64,000 nucleotides of DNA, from the NCBI RefSeq assembly GCF_003149455.1, contig NZ_QFFK01000002.1, forward strand, positions 62,001-126,000. The letters are read 5' to 3'. The notes below the pieces were generated by a model. That model did not search any database, was not told the DNA's origin, and saw only the letters and a list, made by a program, of their open reading frames with translations. The DNA is from Chitinophaga deserti. Its GTDB lineage: Bacteria > Bacteroidota > Bacteroidia > Chitinophagales > Chitinophagaceae. Each line of letters opens with the position of its first letter. Position 1 is the stretch's first letter. Below are positions 27,116 to 35,590 of the stretch, one piece after another. Both the position numbers and the translations under genes were made by a program.

Positions 27116-27810
27116 AGCTTGCCCGACAATCCTGCGACATGGATGCCTGCCTGCTGTGCCGCCTTTGCCTGCCCTCCTGGAAGCCAGCCATCACCGCTAA
27201 CAAAAAACACTATGCCCTCAAAAAGGGCGAGCTCCTTTTTTCCGAAGGCGATCCTGTAACAGGTATTTATTTTATTGATAAGGGAAGGATGAAAGTGCAT
27301 AAACACTGGGGGAGGGATAAGGAACTCATCGTACGCTTTGCCGCTTCGGGCGATATTGTGGGGCACCGTGGCATTGGCACCGATCATACCTATCCCGTTT
27401 CTGCTACCGCGCTGGAAGCCACTACCGTCTGCCACTTCGATCTTTCCTTCTTCCAGGATTCGCTGCAGGTTAACAATAGTTTGCTGTATGAGCTGATGAT
27501 GTTTTACGCCCGTGAATTACAGGAATCCGAGAAACGCATGCGCAACCTCGCACATATGTCCGTAAAGGGCCGAATTGCCCAGGCATTGCTTCATTTAGAG
27601 AAGAAATTCGGAACTAAAGACGGGTTTATCAATTTCCCCCTTTCCCGTCAGGATATGGCTTCTTATACCGGCACAACTTACGAAACCGCCCACCGCATGC
27701 TCCAGGAACTTGTTCAGGAAGGCTGGGTTACTTCGGAAGATAAGCGCTTCTCTATTCTGCAGCCCGCACAGCTCCAGCTATTTGTGACGGCTCAGGAGGA
27801 AGGGCAATGA
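27112..27810 (+). CDS. Crp/Fnr-family regulator with N-terminal cysteine cluster
   Basis: 232 residues. The extreme N-terminus has four Cys (C8, C13, C16, C19; pattern C-x4-C-x2-C-x2-C), which could hold an oxygen- or NO-sensitive iron-sulfur cluster as in FNR. The effector domain (about 35-140) has GELLFSEGDPVTGIYFIDKGRMKVHKHWGRDKELIVRFAASGDIVG. The C-terminal helix-turn-helix (about 170-225) has LSRQDMASYTGTTYETAHRMLQELVQEGWV. Its overlap with cobA and position opposite nirB make it the probable redox or nitrogen-oxide regulator of nitrite assimilation. The cluster itself is inferred from spacing only. Confidence 0.88.
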   Translation: MKLARQSCDMDACLLCRLCLPSWKPAITANKKHYALKKGELLFSEGDPVTGIYFIDKGRMKVHKHWGRDKELIVRFAASGDIVGHRGIGTDHTYPVSATALEATTVCHFDLSFFQDSLQVNNSLLYELMMFYARELQESEKRMRNLAHMSVKGRIAQALLHLEKKFGTKDGFINFPLSRQDMASYTGTTYETAHRMLQELVQEGWVTSEDKRFSILQPAQLQLFVTAQEEGQ

Positions 27811-27867
27811 GCATCCCCGGTTCAACTTCAGCCAGATCTCAGGGATAAGGAATATATACAGATAGCA

Positions 27868-27991
27868 TACTGTAATGGTACCTTATAGTATATAAATCGC
27901 TGCTTTTCCTTTACTGTATTGGGTTTGGATGGCTTTTATATACAGTATATATACAGTAACCCTTCTTTAAATCAGAAGTAACCCTACAGTA
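27868..27991. repeat. 11-base-spaced TACTGTA/TACAGTA motifs in inverted arms
   Basis: The gap 27811-28091 carries TACTGTA at 27868 and 27912 (44 apart, 4 x 11). On the other side the reverse complement TACAGTA occurs at 27941, 27952 and 27985 (11 and 33 apart). The unit between the last two, TCAGAAGTAAC, is a diverged copy in register. The motifs thus sit at multiples of 11 within each arm, and the arms face each other. It lies between the 3' ends of the convergent Crp/Fnr and kinase-like genes. The rest of the gap shows nothing else. Confidence 0.7.
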
Positions 27992-28035
27992 AAGCCGGTT
28001 TATGTGGCACAAATCCCCCCGGCTGCCCATAAACA

Positions 28036-28065
28036 GGAAAGGCACCCCATTCAGGAGCGCCTTCC
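28036..28065 (-). terminator. Hairpin after the kinase-like gene
   Basis: On the minus strand, GGAAGGCGCTCC pairs with GGGGTGCCTTTCC with one bulged base and two wobbles, around a short loop. It starts 27 bases after the stop codon. Only a weak T-rich stretch follows, so termination is likely but not certain. Confidence 0.5.
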
Positions 28066-28091
28066 ACTATACTCAAACTAACCAGACAAAT

Positions 28092-28727
28092 TTATACGGG
28101 AATTCGCACCAGCAGCGTCCCTTCCGATTCCTGCAGTTCAAAGGTACCACCCTGCAGTTCCGACAAGTAGCCGATGAGCCTGCACATCCGCTGATCCAGC
28201 GCCGGGCGGCCCGGCACGGGCACCAGACCTGTAATTTCGAAATGCTCTTCCTGTACTGCATACCGTATTTCCGGCGCGGCACCGGGTGCTGCATTACGAT
28301 TCAGGCACCAGGCCACATTCAGCACAGTTTGCCGGAGCAACTGTTCATCTGCATACACCACTTCCCGCTCCTCACGCATATCAAAGGCCACACCTGCCGG
28401 AAATAAATGTGCATAACGCTCATCTTCCACCAGCTGTTCTAGCATATGCACGATATTGAAATGATTTCGGTGAATGATCTGCGATGCATTCAGCATATCC
28501 TGTATCACTTTCACGTTCTGCAACTGGAATTCCAGTTCCATTACCTGCATCTTGATGGAGCCTGCCTGACGGCTGATGCGCCCTCCGGAATCGGGCCTGG
28601 CGGCATACATTTCAATCAGCTCCACACTGCTCAATATCGCAGACAGCATACTCCGCAGTTCATGAAACACATCATTGATTAACCATTTATCGGCAGGGAG
28701 ATCGCGTACTCCTGTGGAAGATTTCAT
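28092..28727 (-). CDS. Degenerate histidine-kinase-like protein (possible phosphotransfer protein)
   Basis: 211 residues from ATG 28725-28727; the upstream frame extension is not kinase-like. The H-box is intact: NDVFHELRSMLSAILSSVELIE with H22, followed by a second long helix (about 60-95), as in a HisKA four-helix dimer. The ATPase half is reduced. Its N-box region reads DEQLLRQTVLNVAWCLNRN, and the usual DxGxG and GxGL glycine boxes are absent, although the closing strand pair GGTFELQESEGTLLVRIPV is kept. It therefore may not bind ATP and could act as a Spo0B/ChpT-like phosphotransferase. There is no membrane segment. It lies 126 bases after the capsule operon, on the same strand. Confidence 0.6.
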   Translation of the reverse strand: MKSSTGVRDLPADKWLINDVFHELRSMLSAILSSVELIEMYAARPDSGGRISRQAGSIKMQVMELEFQLQNVKVIQDMLNASQIIHRNHFNIVHMLEQLVEDERYAHLFPAGVAFDMREEREVVYADEQLLRQTVLNVAWCLNRNAAPGAAPEIRYAVQEEHFEITGLVPVPGRPALDQRMCRLIGYLSELQGGTFELQESEGTLLVRIPV

Positions 28728-28853
28728 TGTTAGCCCCTTGGTTTTTGTATTCAGTTTCAAAATAAAGATACTGGCCGCCGGAGCGGTTTTTCGCATGTCG
28801 CTATACAAAATACTCTTTTTCCTGTAAAGAGAAACCCGTTTGTGTCTATAATC

Positions 28854-29555
28854 TTATAACAACGCATTTCTTAAATTGTTGACTGCCAACATCTTCCCCA
28901 GCACTTTCCTGAAATCAAATTCCGTAAGTGCCTGTAAATGCCGCTGGTGATGCAGATCGGTACCGGCGAAATGAATCAGTCCTTCTTCCGCCAGCTGCAA
29001 TGCTGCCGCCTGCACTCGGCTGCCGTAGTATCCTGTGAACGACAGCAGGTTGGCCTGCAACAGTACCCCGGAAGCATGAATCTCCCGGTATACATCAAAA
29101 TCCTTATGCAGGTAATGATACCGCTCGGGATGCGCCAGTACAGGTTCGTACCCCGCTACTTTCATGTTGAAGAAAGTACTCCGGTAACCAGCCGGCAGCC
29201 CCACCCACGAAAACTCTACCAGCACATGATTTCCACCGATAGTCATTAAAGGGGCACGCTCTTCCAGCAGCGATTCGAAATAATCGTCCAGCAGGTATTC
29301 TGCACCGGCATCCAGCTCTATGGGGATTCCGGCTTTCCGCACTGCTTCCCGCACTTCCTCCAGCTTTGGCAGGATGGTATCTGCACCATTGTTATACACC
29401 CCGCACATGATGTGAGGTGTAGTGGTAAGGTGCTCATAACCCAGCGCAGAAAGCTGCCGGATGAACGCCAGGGCAGTTTCCAGGTCCTGCACACCGTCGT
29501 CCAGCCCGGGCAGCAAATGCGAGTGCATGTCGTGTTTAAGGATATCAAAATGCAT
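28854..29555 (-). CDS. Capsule tyrosine-protein phosphatase, CpsB/YwqE type (PHP fold)
   Basis: 233 residues. Metal-binding PHP motifs: HDMHSHLLPGLDDG near the start, TTPHIMCGVYNN, LAHPERYHYL in the middle and FAGTDLHHQRH near the end. CpsB-type enzymes remove phosphate from bacterial tyrosine kinases such as the Wzc homologue encoded at 46159-48504, and so time polymer assembly. It is the last gene of the capsule operon and overlaps the WcaJ-like gene by 11 bases. It replaces the low-molecular-weight Wzb phosphatase of enteric clusters, which is absent here. Confidence 0.9.
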   Translation of the reverse strand: MHFDILKHDMHSHLLPGLDDGVQDLETALAFIRQLSALGYEHLTTTPHIMCGVYNNGADTILPKLEEVREAVRKAGIPIELDAGAEYLLDDYFESLLEERAPLMTIGGNHVLVEFSWVGLPAGYRSTFFNMKVAGYEPVLAHPERYHYLHKDFDVYREIHASGVLLQANLLSFTGYYGSRVQAAALQLAEEGLIHFAGTDLHHQRHLQALTEFDFRKVLGKMLAVNNLRNALL

Positions 29556-30930
29556 TCTTTTCTCCTTTCATCGTGTTCGCCACTGTTAAAAATATGATCC
29601 GTAAGTCCAGATAAACAGACCAGTTTTCCATGTACCAAATATCGTGCTCCACCCGTTTGCGCAGATGTGCATCTTCCGTTATCTCCCCTCTGAAACCATT
29701 TACCTGTGCCCATCCGGTGATACCCGGTTTCAGGAAGTGCCGCACCATGTATTGTTTGATGATCGACGAATATTCTTCGGTATGCTTCAGCATATGAGGG
29801 CGCGGGCCTACCACAGACATGTCGCCCAGCAGTACGTTAAAGAACTGGGGCATTTCATCCAGGTTCGTTTTGCGGAGTATGCGCCCTACACGCGTAAACC
29901 GCTTATCGTTTCGGGAAGCCTGTTTGGAATTGGCATCGTTATTCACGTACATACTGCGCATTTTCAGGCAGCGGAACGTTCTGTTATTACGGCCGGTGCG
30001 GTGCTGCACAAAGAATACCGGACCTTTCGATTCCAGCCTGATGAGCAATGCCAGCAAGGGTATCAGCCAGCTCAGGAGGAAAACGCATACCAGCGTACTG
30101 AAGACCAGGTCAAAGATGCGCTTACGGATACGGTTTGCAATATCATCGAGCGGTTCGGAACGCAGGCTGATGATGGGAATATTGTTGAAATAATCCACAT
30201 GAATCTGCCGGTTCACAAACATTTTAAAATCCGGCACAAAGCGAAAATGAATAAAGTGCCTTTCCGCTTCGTAGGCGAGTGTGTAGAGATACGGAAACTG
30301 TTCGGGGGATAATGTGGAGTAGATTTCGCGGATGTTATTATCCCGCGCATAAGGCACACAATCCTGCAGGTTACCGATCACCGGGTAGTACGACAGCTCC
30401 TGCACTTTACTATACTCTTCGAAATAACCTTCAAACCGGAGGTTGCTCTTCTCCGACACCAGGTTATCCGCCAGTTTCTTCGACATTTCGTTATACCCCA
30501 GTATCACCATTTTCCTTTCAATCCCTTTCCTGCTGCGCACGTGATCCGTGATCCAGTAAAAGAGCAGCCTGTTTAGCACCACCGCAGAGATAAAAAGCGA
30601 ACAGTACATCAGTACAAAAAACCGGCTGTAAAGGTGTTGATAGAGGAATAGAAAGCCTAATAAAATAAGCAGGTACATCAGCACCGATTTCGCGGTTTTC
30701 CTCGCCATTTTTTCATAGGAGAGCTGGCTGCTCACGGAGTGAAGCCCTGATGTATACAGTGCAATGGCCCAGGCGATGTTGGATACCAGCAAAAAGGCGT
30801 CGGCACCCTGGTGCGATTGAAGATCGTATTGCCGCAGGCCCATCCCTGCGAGGAAAAAGAGCCCGTTCAGGCAAATGAAATCCAGTACAAAGATCTGGAT
30901 GAGAAATATTTTCAGATACCGGTTCAGCAT
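29545..30930 (-). CDS. Polyprenyl-phosphate sugar phosphotransferase, WcaJ-like
   Basis: 461 residues. Four N-terminal membrane helices (about 5-30, 45-62, 82-103 and 107-127), a CoA-binding-like domain (KMVILGYNEMSKKLADNL, about 140-250), a fifth helix near 285, then the catalytic bacterial sugar transferase domain. Catalytic marks are KRIFDLVFS, GPVFFVQHRTGRN, FRCLKMRSM, KTNLDEMPQFFNVLLGDMSVVGPRP and KPGITGWAQVNG. It starts repeat-unit synthesis by placing glucose-1-P or galactose-1-P on undecaprenyl phosphate at the inner membrane. Confidence 0.93.
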   Translation of the reverse strand: MLNRYLKIFLIQIFVLDFICLNGLFFLAGMGLRQYDLQSHQGADAFLLVSNIAWAIALYTSGLHSVSSQLSYEKMARKTAKSVLMYLLILLGFLFLYQHLYSRFFVLMYCSLFISAVVLNRLLFYWITDHVRSRKGIERKMVILGYNEMSKKLADNLVSEKSNLRFEGYFEEYSKVQELSYYPVIGNLQDCVPYARDNNIREIYSTLSPEQFPYLYTLAYEAERHFIHFRFVPDFKMFVNRQIHVDYFNNIPIISLRSEPLDDIANRIRKRIFDLVFSTLVCVFLLSWLIPLLALLIRLESKGPVFFVQHRTGRNNRTFRCLKMRSMYVNNDANSKQASRNDKRFTRVGRILRKTNLDEMPQFFNVLLGDMSVVGPRPHMLKHTEEYSSIIKQYMVRHFLKPGITGWAQVNGFRGEITEDAHLRKRVEHDIWYMENWSVYLDLRIIFLTVANTMKGEKNAF

Positions 30931-30932
30931 GA

Positions 30933-32168
30933 CTAATTTTTTAAAACATTTGCTTCAAATCGGCGCATGACTTTATCGATGGATAAATACTCCACAGCAT
31001 ACGACCGTGCATTGCCGCGCATACCCACATGGTCTTCAGTGACCGCTTTCCGGATGCCATGGTTCAGCGCTTCCTGATTCTCCGCCGGCACAACAATACC
31101 CAGCTGATACCCTTCTACCAGCGCATGCAGGCTCGATCCGGGATTGGCTGTAACCAGAGACAGTCCGCCTACGGCCAGTATGGCCGTGAGCTTGGAAGGC
31201 ATCACCAGGTCGGAGGCGCCCGACTTCTGGATTACCAGGTGCAGGTCGGCCATATTGAGGAAGCGGTTAAACTGATCCAGCGGCTGAAGGGGAAGAAAGT
31301 GTACACTCCGCAAACCCATTTCCAGCGCTTTCTCATGCAGCTTTTCGCGATAAGGGCCGGAGCCACAGATGACGAATTGCACATCTTCCCTGTCTTCCAG
31401 CGATCTGGCGGCATGCAAGATTGATTCCAGCCCCTGCTTTTCTCCAATAGCGCCGGAATACAGCACTACCTTATGACCGGGCTGAAACCCGAATGATTCT
31501 TTCAGCGACATACGGCCGGGCAGGGGATGAAATTTGTCTACATCCGCCCAGTTGGGGAACAGCTCTATCTGCCGGTCCAGCTTACCGCTGATCTGGCGGA
31601 TCATACCGTCGGATATACTACTCACCCTGTCCGATTTCCGGAGGATGTATTTCTCCAGCTTCAACATGGCGTTGATCATCTTCCCACTCCGGATCATATT
31701 CAGATCGCGGGCCGCATCTATCTGGAGGTCCTGGATGTGATACAGTACTTCTGCGCCACGGAATTTCTTATACAGCAGCGCCAGTAAGCCGAGGTGAAAC
31801 GAGGGCACCACGCTCATGACGTAATCATATTTCTTCGAAGGGAGGAGCTTCAGCATCTGCACAAAAGCAGCCATGGCAAATGTGGCATCCATCATCATCC
31901 TTTTTTTACCGCTGGGTTCCGCGGGCACATATTGCGGGCAGCGGTAAACTTTCAGCCTTCCTTCGTGCGATTCCTCACAGCGGAACCAGCGGTTTTTCCG
32001 GGAGTAGGGTTCCTGAACCTTCCATTGGGGATAATACGGGTAGGTGGTTATCACGGTGCATTCATACCCGTTGTTCACCAGCCAGCCGATCATCTCACCG
32101 TTGAACTTCCCGATGCCGGTTGGCTCGGGCGCATAATTTCCTCCTATCAGCAACAATCTCTTGGGCAT
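30933..32168 (-). CDS. Glycosyltransferase, WcaI-like (GT4)
   Basis: 411 residues. The N-terminus MPKRLLLIGGNYAPEPTGIGKFNGEMIGWL and the YPYYPQWKVQEPYSRKNRWF segment are the WcaI signature known from colanic acid clusters. The C-terminal half has KVVLYSGAIGEKQGLESIL and the donor-binding region KSGASDLVMPSKLTAILAVGG. It adds a sugar (fucose in the enteric enzyme) to the growing lipid-linked unit in the cytoplasm. It is 2 bases upstream of wcaJ and 9 bases after the acetyltransferase. Confidence 0.88.
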   Translation of the reverse strand: MPKRLLLIGGNYAPEPTGIGKFNGEMIGWLVNNGYECTVITTYPYYPQWKVQEPYSRKNRWFRCEESHEGRLKVYRCPQYVPAEPSGKKRMMMDATFAMAAFVQMLKLLPSKKYDYVMSVVPSFHLGLLALLYKKFRGAEVLYHIQDLQIDAARDLNMIRSGKMINAMLKLEKYILRKSDRVSSISDGMIRQISGKLDRQIELFPNWADVDKFHPLPGRMSLKESFGFQPGHKVVLYSGAIGEKQGLESILHAARSLEDREDVQFVICGSGPYREKLHEKALEMGLRSVHFLPLQPLDQFNRFLNMADLHLVIQKSGASDLVMPSKLTAILAVGGLSLVTANPGSSLHALVEGYQLGIVVPAENQEALNHGIRKAVTEDHVGMRGNARSYAVEYLSIDKVMRRFEANVLKN

Positions 32169-32177
32169 GTGTCTTTA

Positions 32178-32753
32178 TTATTTTTTCATGACGCGATCGC
32201 GTACAAAAGCTGCCGGGTTACCCGCATGGATCTCCCAGGGCGCAATATCACGTGTGGCTACCGAGCTAACGGTAAGTATGGCATGACTGCCGAGGCGGAC
32301 ACCCGGGCACACTACCGATTTCGCACCTACCCACGAACCATCGTCCAGCCGGATGGGGCCGAGGCGGTAAGGGAAGTCGGAAGCGGTGTAATCATGGTTA
32401 CCCGTCAGCAGCAGGGCCCCCTGGGAAATACAGACATGATTTCCTATCGATACATTTTCCAGGTTATCGATCCAAACATCTTCCCCTATCCATACATGAT
32501 CGCCGATGGTGAGGCGCCAGGGGTTCTTGATCCGCACGTTCGTTTTTATCACGAGCCCTTTCCCCACCTTAGCACCAAACATCCGCAGCAGGGCCGTTTT
32601 CAGCCCATACGGCCAGGGGAGGGAGCTGTAAAACACCCAGTAATTCACGAAGTACCAGGAAAGTACTTTCCACCCGGGCCCGGCGGAGTAATCTCCGGTA
32701 CGGAACTTCGACAGGTCTGTCCGGATGGCTTCAGATCGCGATGTTGTAATCAT
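32178..32753 (-). CDS. Capsule O-acetyltransferase, WcaF-like
   Basis: 191 residues. A left-handed hexapeptide beta-helix is visible: VGKGLVIKTNVRIKNP, LTIGDHVWIGEDVWIDNLENVSIGNHVCISQGALLLTGNHDY and WVGAKSVVCPGVRLGSHAILTVSSVATRDI. The N-terminal motif FVNYWVFYSSLPWPYGLKTALLRMFGA is typical of WcaF/WcaB-type acetyltransferases. It transfers acetyl from acetyl-CoA to a sugar hydroxyl of the repeat unit. It overlaps the GT2 gene by 23 bases. Confidence 0.88.
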   Translation of the reverse strand: MITTSRSEAIRTDLSKFRTGDYSAGPGWKVLSWYFVNYWVFYSSLPWPYGLKTALLRMFGAKVGKGLVIKTNVRIKNPWRLTIGDHVWIGEDVWIDNLENVSIGNHVCISQGALLLTGNHDYTASDFPYRLGPIRLDDGSWVGAKSVVCPGVRLGSHAILTVSSVATRDIAPWEIHAGNPAAFVRDRVMKK

Positions 32754-33636
32754 TTCTTAAGATTTCTTTCAGTTTAGCCGCACTGGTATCTCCTCCCAGC
32801 TTGGCTTCAAATTCCTTAACGTTTACATCTACCAGCAGCCGGTACCAATACCCCTGCATGAAATGGAATATAAAACCCCGGTAGCCGTCCAGAAATCCGA
32901 ACCGCACGAAATAGCGGTAGCAGAAATACAGGAAAGCGCGCCCTCCGGGAGGGATAGTGGAATACACTTTTTCTTTAAGGAAGCGCTTACGGCGGGCACT
33001 CCCGTTGGTAGAACCCAGCAGGCGCTGATCCAGCTCCATAAAGCGGTATTTGATGTTCAGGAGGTCGATCATTTCCTTGATGGCATAATTGTTATGCTTG
33101 TTAACCCACCAGTGAATGGAATTAAGATTGTGATCAACAAGGTGCTCTTTCAGCATAAGGGTATCCCCGCTGTTTACAACGATATGCTCGTCCATCCACC
33201 GCTGTTCCACGCTGGCCTGTCCATTTCGCCAGATTCGCATGAGTATATGCGGATAGAATCCTCCATGGCGGATCCATTTATTTTTAAAGAGCACTTTCCT
33301 GCGGATGTACAAACCGGTAATGTTCTCCGGCATCGTATCCAGGCGCTCTTCTATTTCACGTTTCAGTGCAGGCTCCAGGTATTCATCCGCGTCCAGGCGC
33401 ATTACCCAATCTGCCTTAATACCACAATTATCCATGCCCCACTGGCACTGTTCTGCATGGTTGGTCCATTTACGCTGCACCACAGTGGCGCCGAAGCGTT
33501 CCGCGATGGCAAGCGTATCATCTGTAGAATAAGAATCCACGATATGTATCTCGGAAGCGATAGTACGCACACTCTCGAGGCAGCGTGCGAGGTGGAGCGA
33601 TTCGTTATAGGTTAATATGATTACTGCTAGTTTCAT
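32731..33636 (-). CDS. Glycosyltransferase family 2 (WaaE/KdtX-like)
   Basis: 301 residues. GT-A fold: MKLAVIILTYNESLHLARCLESV, then IHIVDSYSTDDTLAIAERFGATVVQRKW and the metal-binding LDADEYL. A large basic C-terminal part ends with EILRNDYNIAI. The LTYNE...SYSTDDT pattern is like the WaaE group. It adds a sugar with inversion in the cytoplasm. The acceptor is unknown. It overlaps the upstream gene by 4 bases and the acetyltransferase by 23. Confidence 0.88.
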   Translation of the reverse strand: MKLAVIILTYNESLHLARCLESVRTIASEIHIVDSYSTDDTLAIAERFGATVVQRKWTNHAEQCQWGMDNCGIKADWVMRLDADEYLEPALKREIEERLDTMPENITGLYIRRKVLFKNKWIRHGGFYPHILMRIWRNGQASVEQRWMDEHIVVNSGDTLMLKEHLVDHNLNSIHWWVNKHNNYAIKEMIDLLNIKYRFMELDQRLLGSTNGSARRKRFLKEKVYSTIPPGGRAFLYFCYRYFVRFGFLDGYRGFIFHFMQGYWYRLLVDVNVKEFEAKLGGDTSAAKLKEILRNDYNIAI

Positions 33637-34796
33637 ACAGCGGTACGTTTATATGGGAGGTTGTTGACATTACGGTACATATCCGCGTAATCGGCTGCCA
33701 GCTTTTCTTCATTAAAATCTTCCCGGATGATGGGAACGGCGTCTTTCCTGATACGGAAACGCTCCTGCTGCGCGCGGTAGGCTTCTGTGAGGCGCGCACG
33801 CACTTCCTTCAACCCCAGTGTTGTTACCCATCCCAGGTTTCGCTCTTTCACATACCGCGAAAGCCCAACGTTTTCACTTACCAATACCGGTGTACCCACA
33901 GACAGTGATTCGATTACCACCACCGCAAAATTTTCGTTGTGGGAAGTGAGTGCGAAAAGATCCACTTCAGCGAGGAAAGAGAATTTCTCTTCTCCCTTCT
34001 TCCAGCCTACCCATTCCACTTTATCCTCTATTCCCTCAGCCGCAATCAGTGCGCGAAGCTCATCCATATAATCTCCGTCTCCGGAACCTGCTATTTTCAA
34101 TACGAAAGGGAAATCCACACCGGCCAGGGCTTTGATGAGGATATCCAGCCCTTTCTTGGGATCTACCCGGGAAAGGAAACCAATGGTAAACTCAGGATTG
34201 CTTTGATGCTCCTGCGGCTTACCGGATTGGTACGGAAGGTCAACGATGTTATGAATGAGACCACCCCGCCAGTTTTCGTTCAGCTTCAGGCAATCGTTCC
34301 ATTCCACGTGGGATGTAACGTGCAGGAAGGTTCTTGACAGCAGGTGTTTGCCTACCGTATGATGGAGCAGCTTCTTTTTGAACTGGTTTTTGTTGGTGAA
34401 AATGTAGTCGCACAGCATTCCGCGTGGACTCAGCACAGGCTTTACCCCCTTCATGGTGCATATGAGTGAAACGCCCATGATGAGGAAGTTCCACCAGGAG
34501 TGGATGTGTACGGCATCATAATCTTTCACGGTGGCCCAGGTGGCTTTCCACAGGGCGGGGGAAATATGGGTATGGTCTTTCGTGATACGGCGGAAGAATT
34601 GTACGCGCACCCCGTCCATCATTACCGGCTCGGTGAGCGGCATATCCAGCTCATCGGGCCCGTTGGCGGTAGTGGTATAAACTGTTACTGTATGCCCTAT
34701 CTGCACGAGGCTTTCCGCCAGCCGTGCTACCGACACGATGGGGCCGCCATAGATATAAGCGGGTTTGTAACTGGGTACTATGAATAAAATGTTCAT
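33633..34796 (-). CDS. Glycosyltransferase, GT4 family
   Basis: 387 residues. N-terminus MNILFIVPSYKPAYIYGGPIVSVARLAESLVQIGH, the glycine loop of GT-B enzymes. Donor half FTIGFLSRVDPKKGLDILIKAL and the E-x7-E-like SHNENFAVVVIESLSVGTPVLVSENVG. It is one of the five assembly glycosyltransferases in the capsule operon. The donor sugar cannot be told from the sequence. It lies 8 bases after one GT2 gene and overlaps the next by 4. Confidence 0.88.
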   Translation of the reverse strand: MNILFIVPSYKPAYIYGGPIVSVARLAESLVQIGHTVTVYTTTANGPDELDMPLTEPVMMDGVRVQFFRRITKDHTHISPALWKATWATVKDYDAVHIHSWWNFLIMGVSLICTMKGVKPVLSPRGMLCDYIFTNKNQFKKKLLHHTVGKHLLSRTFLHVTSHVEWNDCLKLNENWRGGLIHNIVDLPYQSGKPQEHQSNPEFTIGFLSRVDPKKGLDILIKALAGVDFPFVLKIAGSGDGDYMDELRALIAAEGIEDKVEWVGWKKGEEKFSFLAEVDLFALTSHNENFAVVVIESLSVGTPVLVSENVGLSRYVKERNLGWVTTLGLKEVRARLTEAYRAQQERFRIRKDAVPIIREDFNEEKLAADYADMYRNVNNLPYKRTAV

Positions 34797-34804
34797 GCTT
34801 CGTT

Positions 34805-35590
34805 TTAGAATTTCGTGCCTTTATAGGTCATTTTCTTATAGATACCACGGGCGTTCACCACCTTGGTGATCATTTCATAGAAGTATTTGCGCAGCTTGTT
34901 ATGCTTCAATGGCAGGGCATTGCGCATCCGGTGATTTTCCGCGATCATTTTTTCGGTTACCGAAACCGAGAAGGAGTCTCCATGCATACGGTACTCTCCC
35001 AGTACAGCAGGTATGTATCCTTTACGGATCATGGGATCGAGGCAGAGGGTGAGCAGGAACTTGGAATCGGCGGAGTACTTCATGGACTTGTCGAAACCAC
35101 CGGCTTTCCGGTAAGCCTCCTTCGTCCAGAAGGCGCTTTGCTGCGCAAATGGCACCCGGTGCAAGTAGCTGATGGCATCCCGGCTGAAATTCACACCCTT
35201 ATATGTGTAGGCGATTTCCCCCGTTTCCGAGATAAAATTATGGTCGCCAAACACCAGGTCGTATTGCCCGTGCTCGAATTTGCGCACCACTTTCTCGAGG
35301 GTATATGGCAGCAGGCGGTCGTCGGAATTAATATAACAGAGATACTTCCCTGAAGCGGCTTCCATACCTTTCCGCAAGGCGTCGTACATGCCTTCGTCTT
35401 TCTCGGAGATAAGAATATCCACGGTTTGCAGGTGATCTTTCACCAGCTGCACCGTACGGTCTGTAGAGTTCCCATCCACCACTATCAGCTCAAAGCCCCG
35501 CCAGGTTTGGCGCAGCAGGCTGTCCAGCGTGTCGTTGATATATTTCTCCCCGTTGTAAACGGGTACAATTACTGAAATAAGCTTTTCCAT
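34805..35590 (-). CDS. Glycosyltransferase family 2
   Basis: 261 residues. VSVIVPVYNGEKYINDTLDSLLRQT-type start, GFELIVVDGNSTDRTVQLV, DEGMYDALRKGMEAASGKYLCYINSDD with the SDD metal site, and the acceptor-side QQSAFWTKEAYRKAGGFD. This resembles WcaA-type colanic acid GT2 enzymes. It adds one sugar to the lipid-linked unit. Its first base overlaps the stop of the acyltransferase gene. Confidence 0.88.
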   Translation of the reverse strand: MEKLISVIVPVYNGEKYINDTLDSLLRQTWRGFELIVVDGNSTDRTVQLVKDHLQTVDILISEKDEGMYDALRKGMEAASGKYLCYINSDDRLLPYTLEKVVRKFEHGQYDLVFGDHNFISETGEIAYTYKGVNFSRDAISYLHRVPFAQQSAFWTKEAYRKAGGFDKSMKYSADSKFLLTLCLDPMIRKGYIPAVLGEYRMHGDSFSVSVTEKMIAENHRMRNALPLKHNKLRKYFYEMITKVVNARGIYKKMTYKGTKF

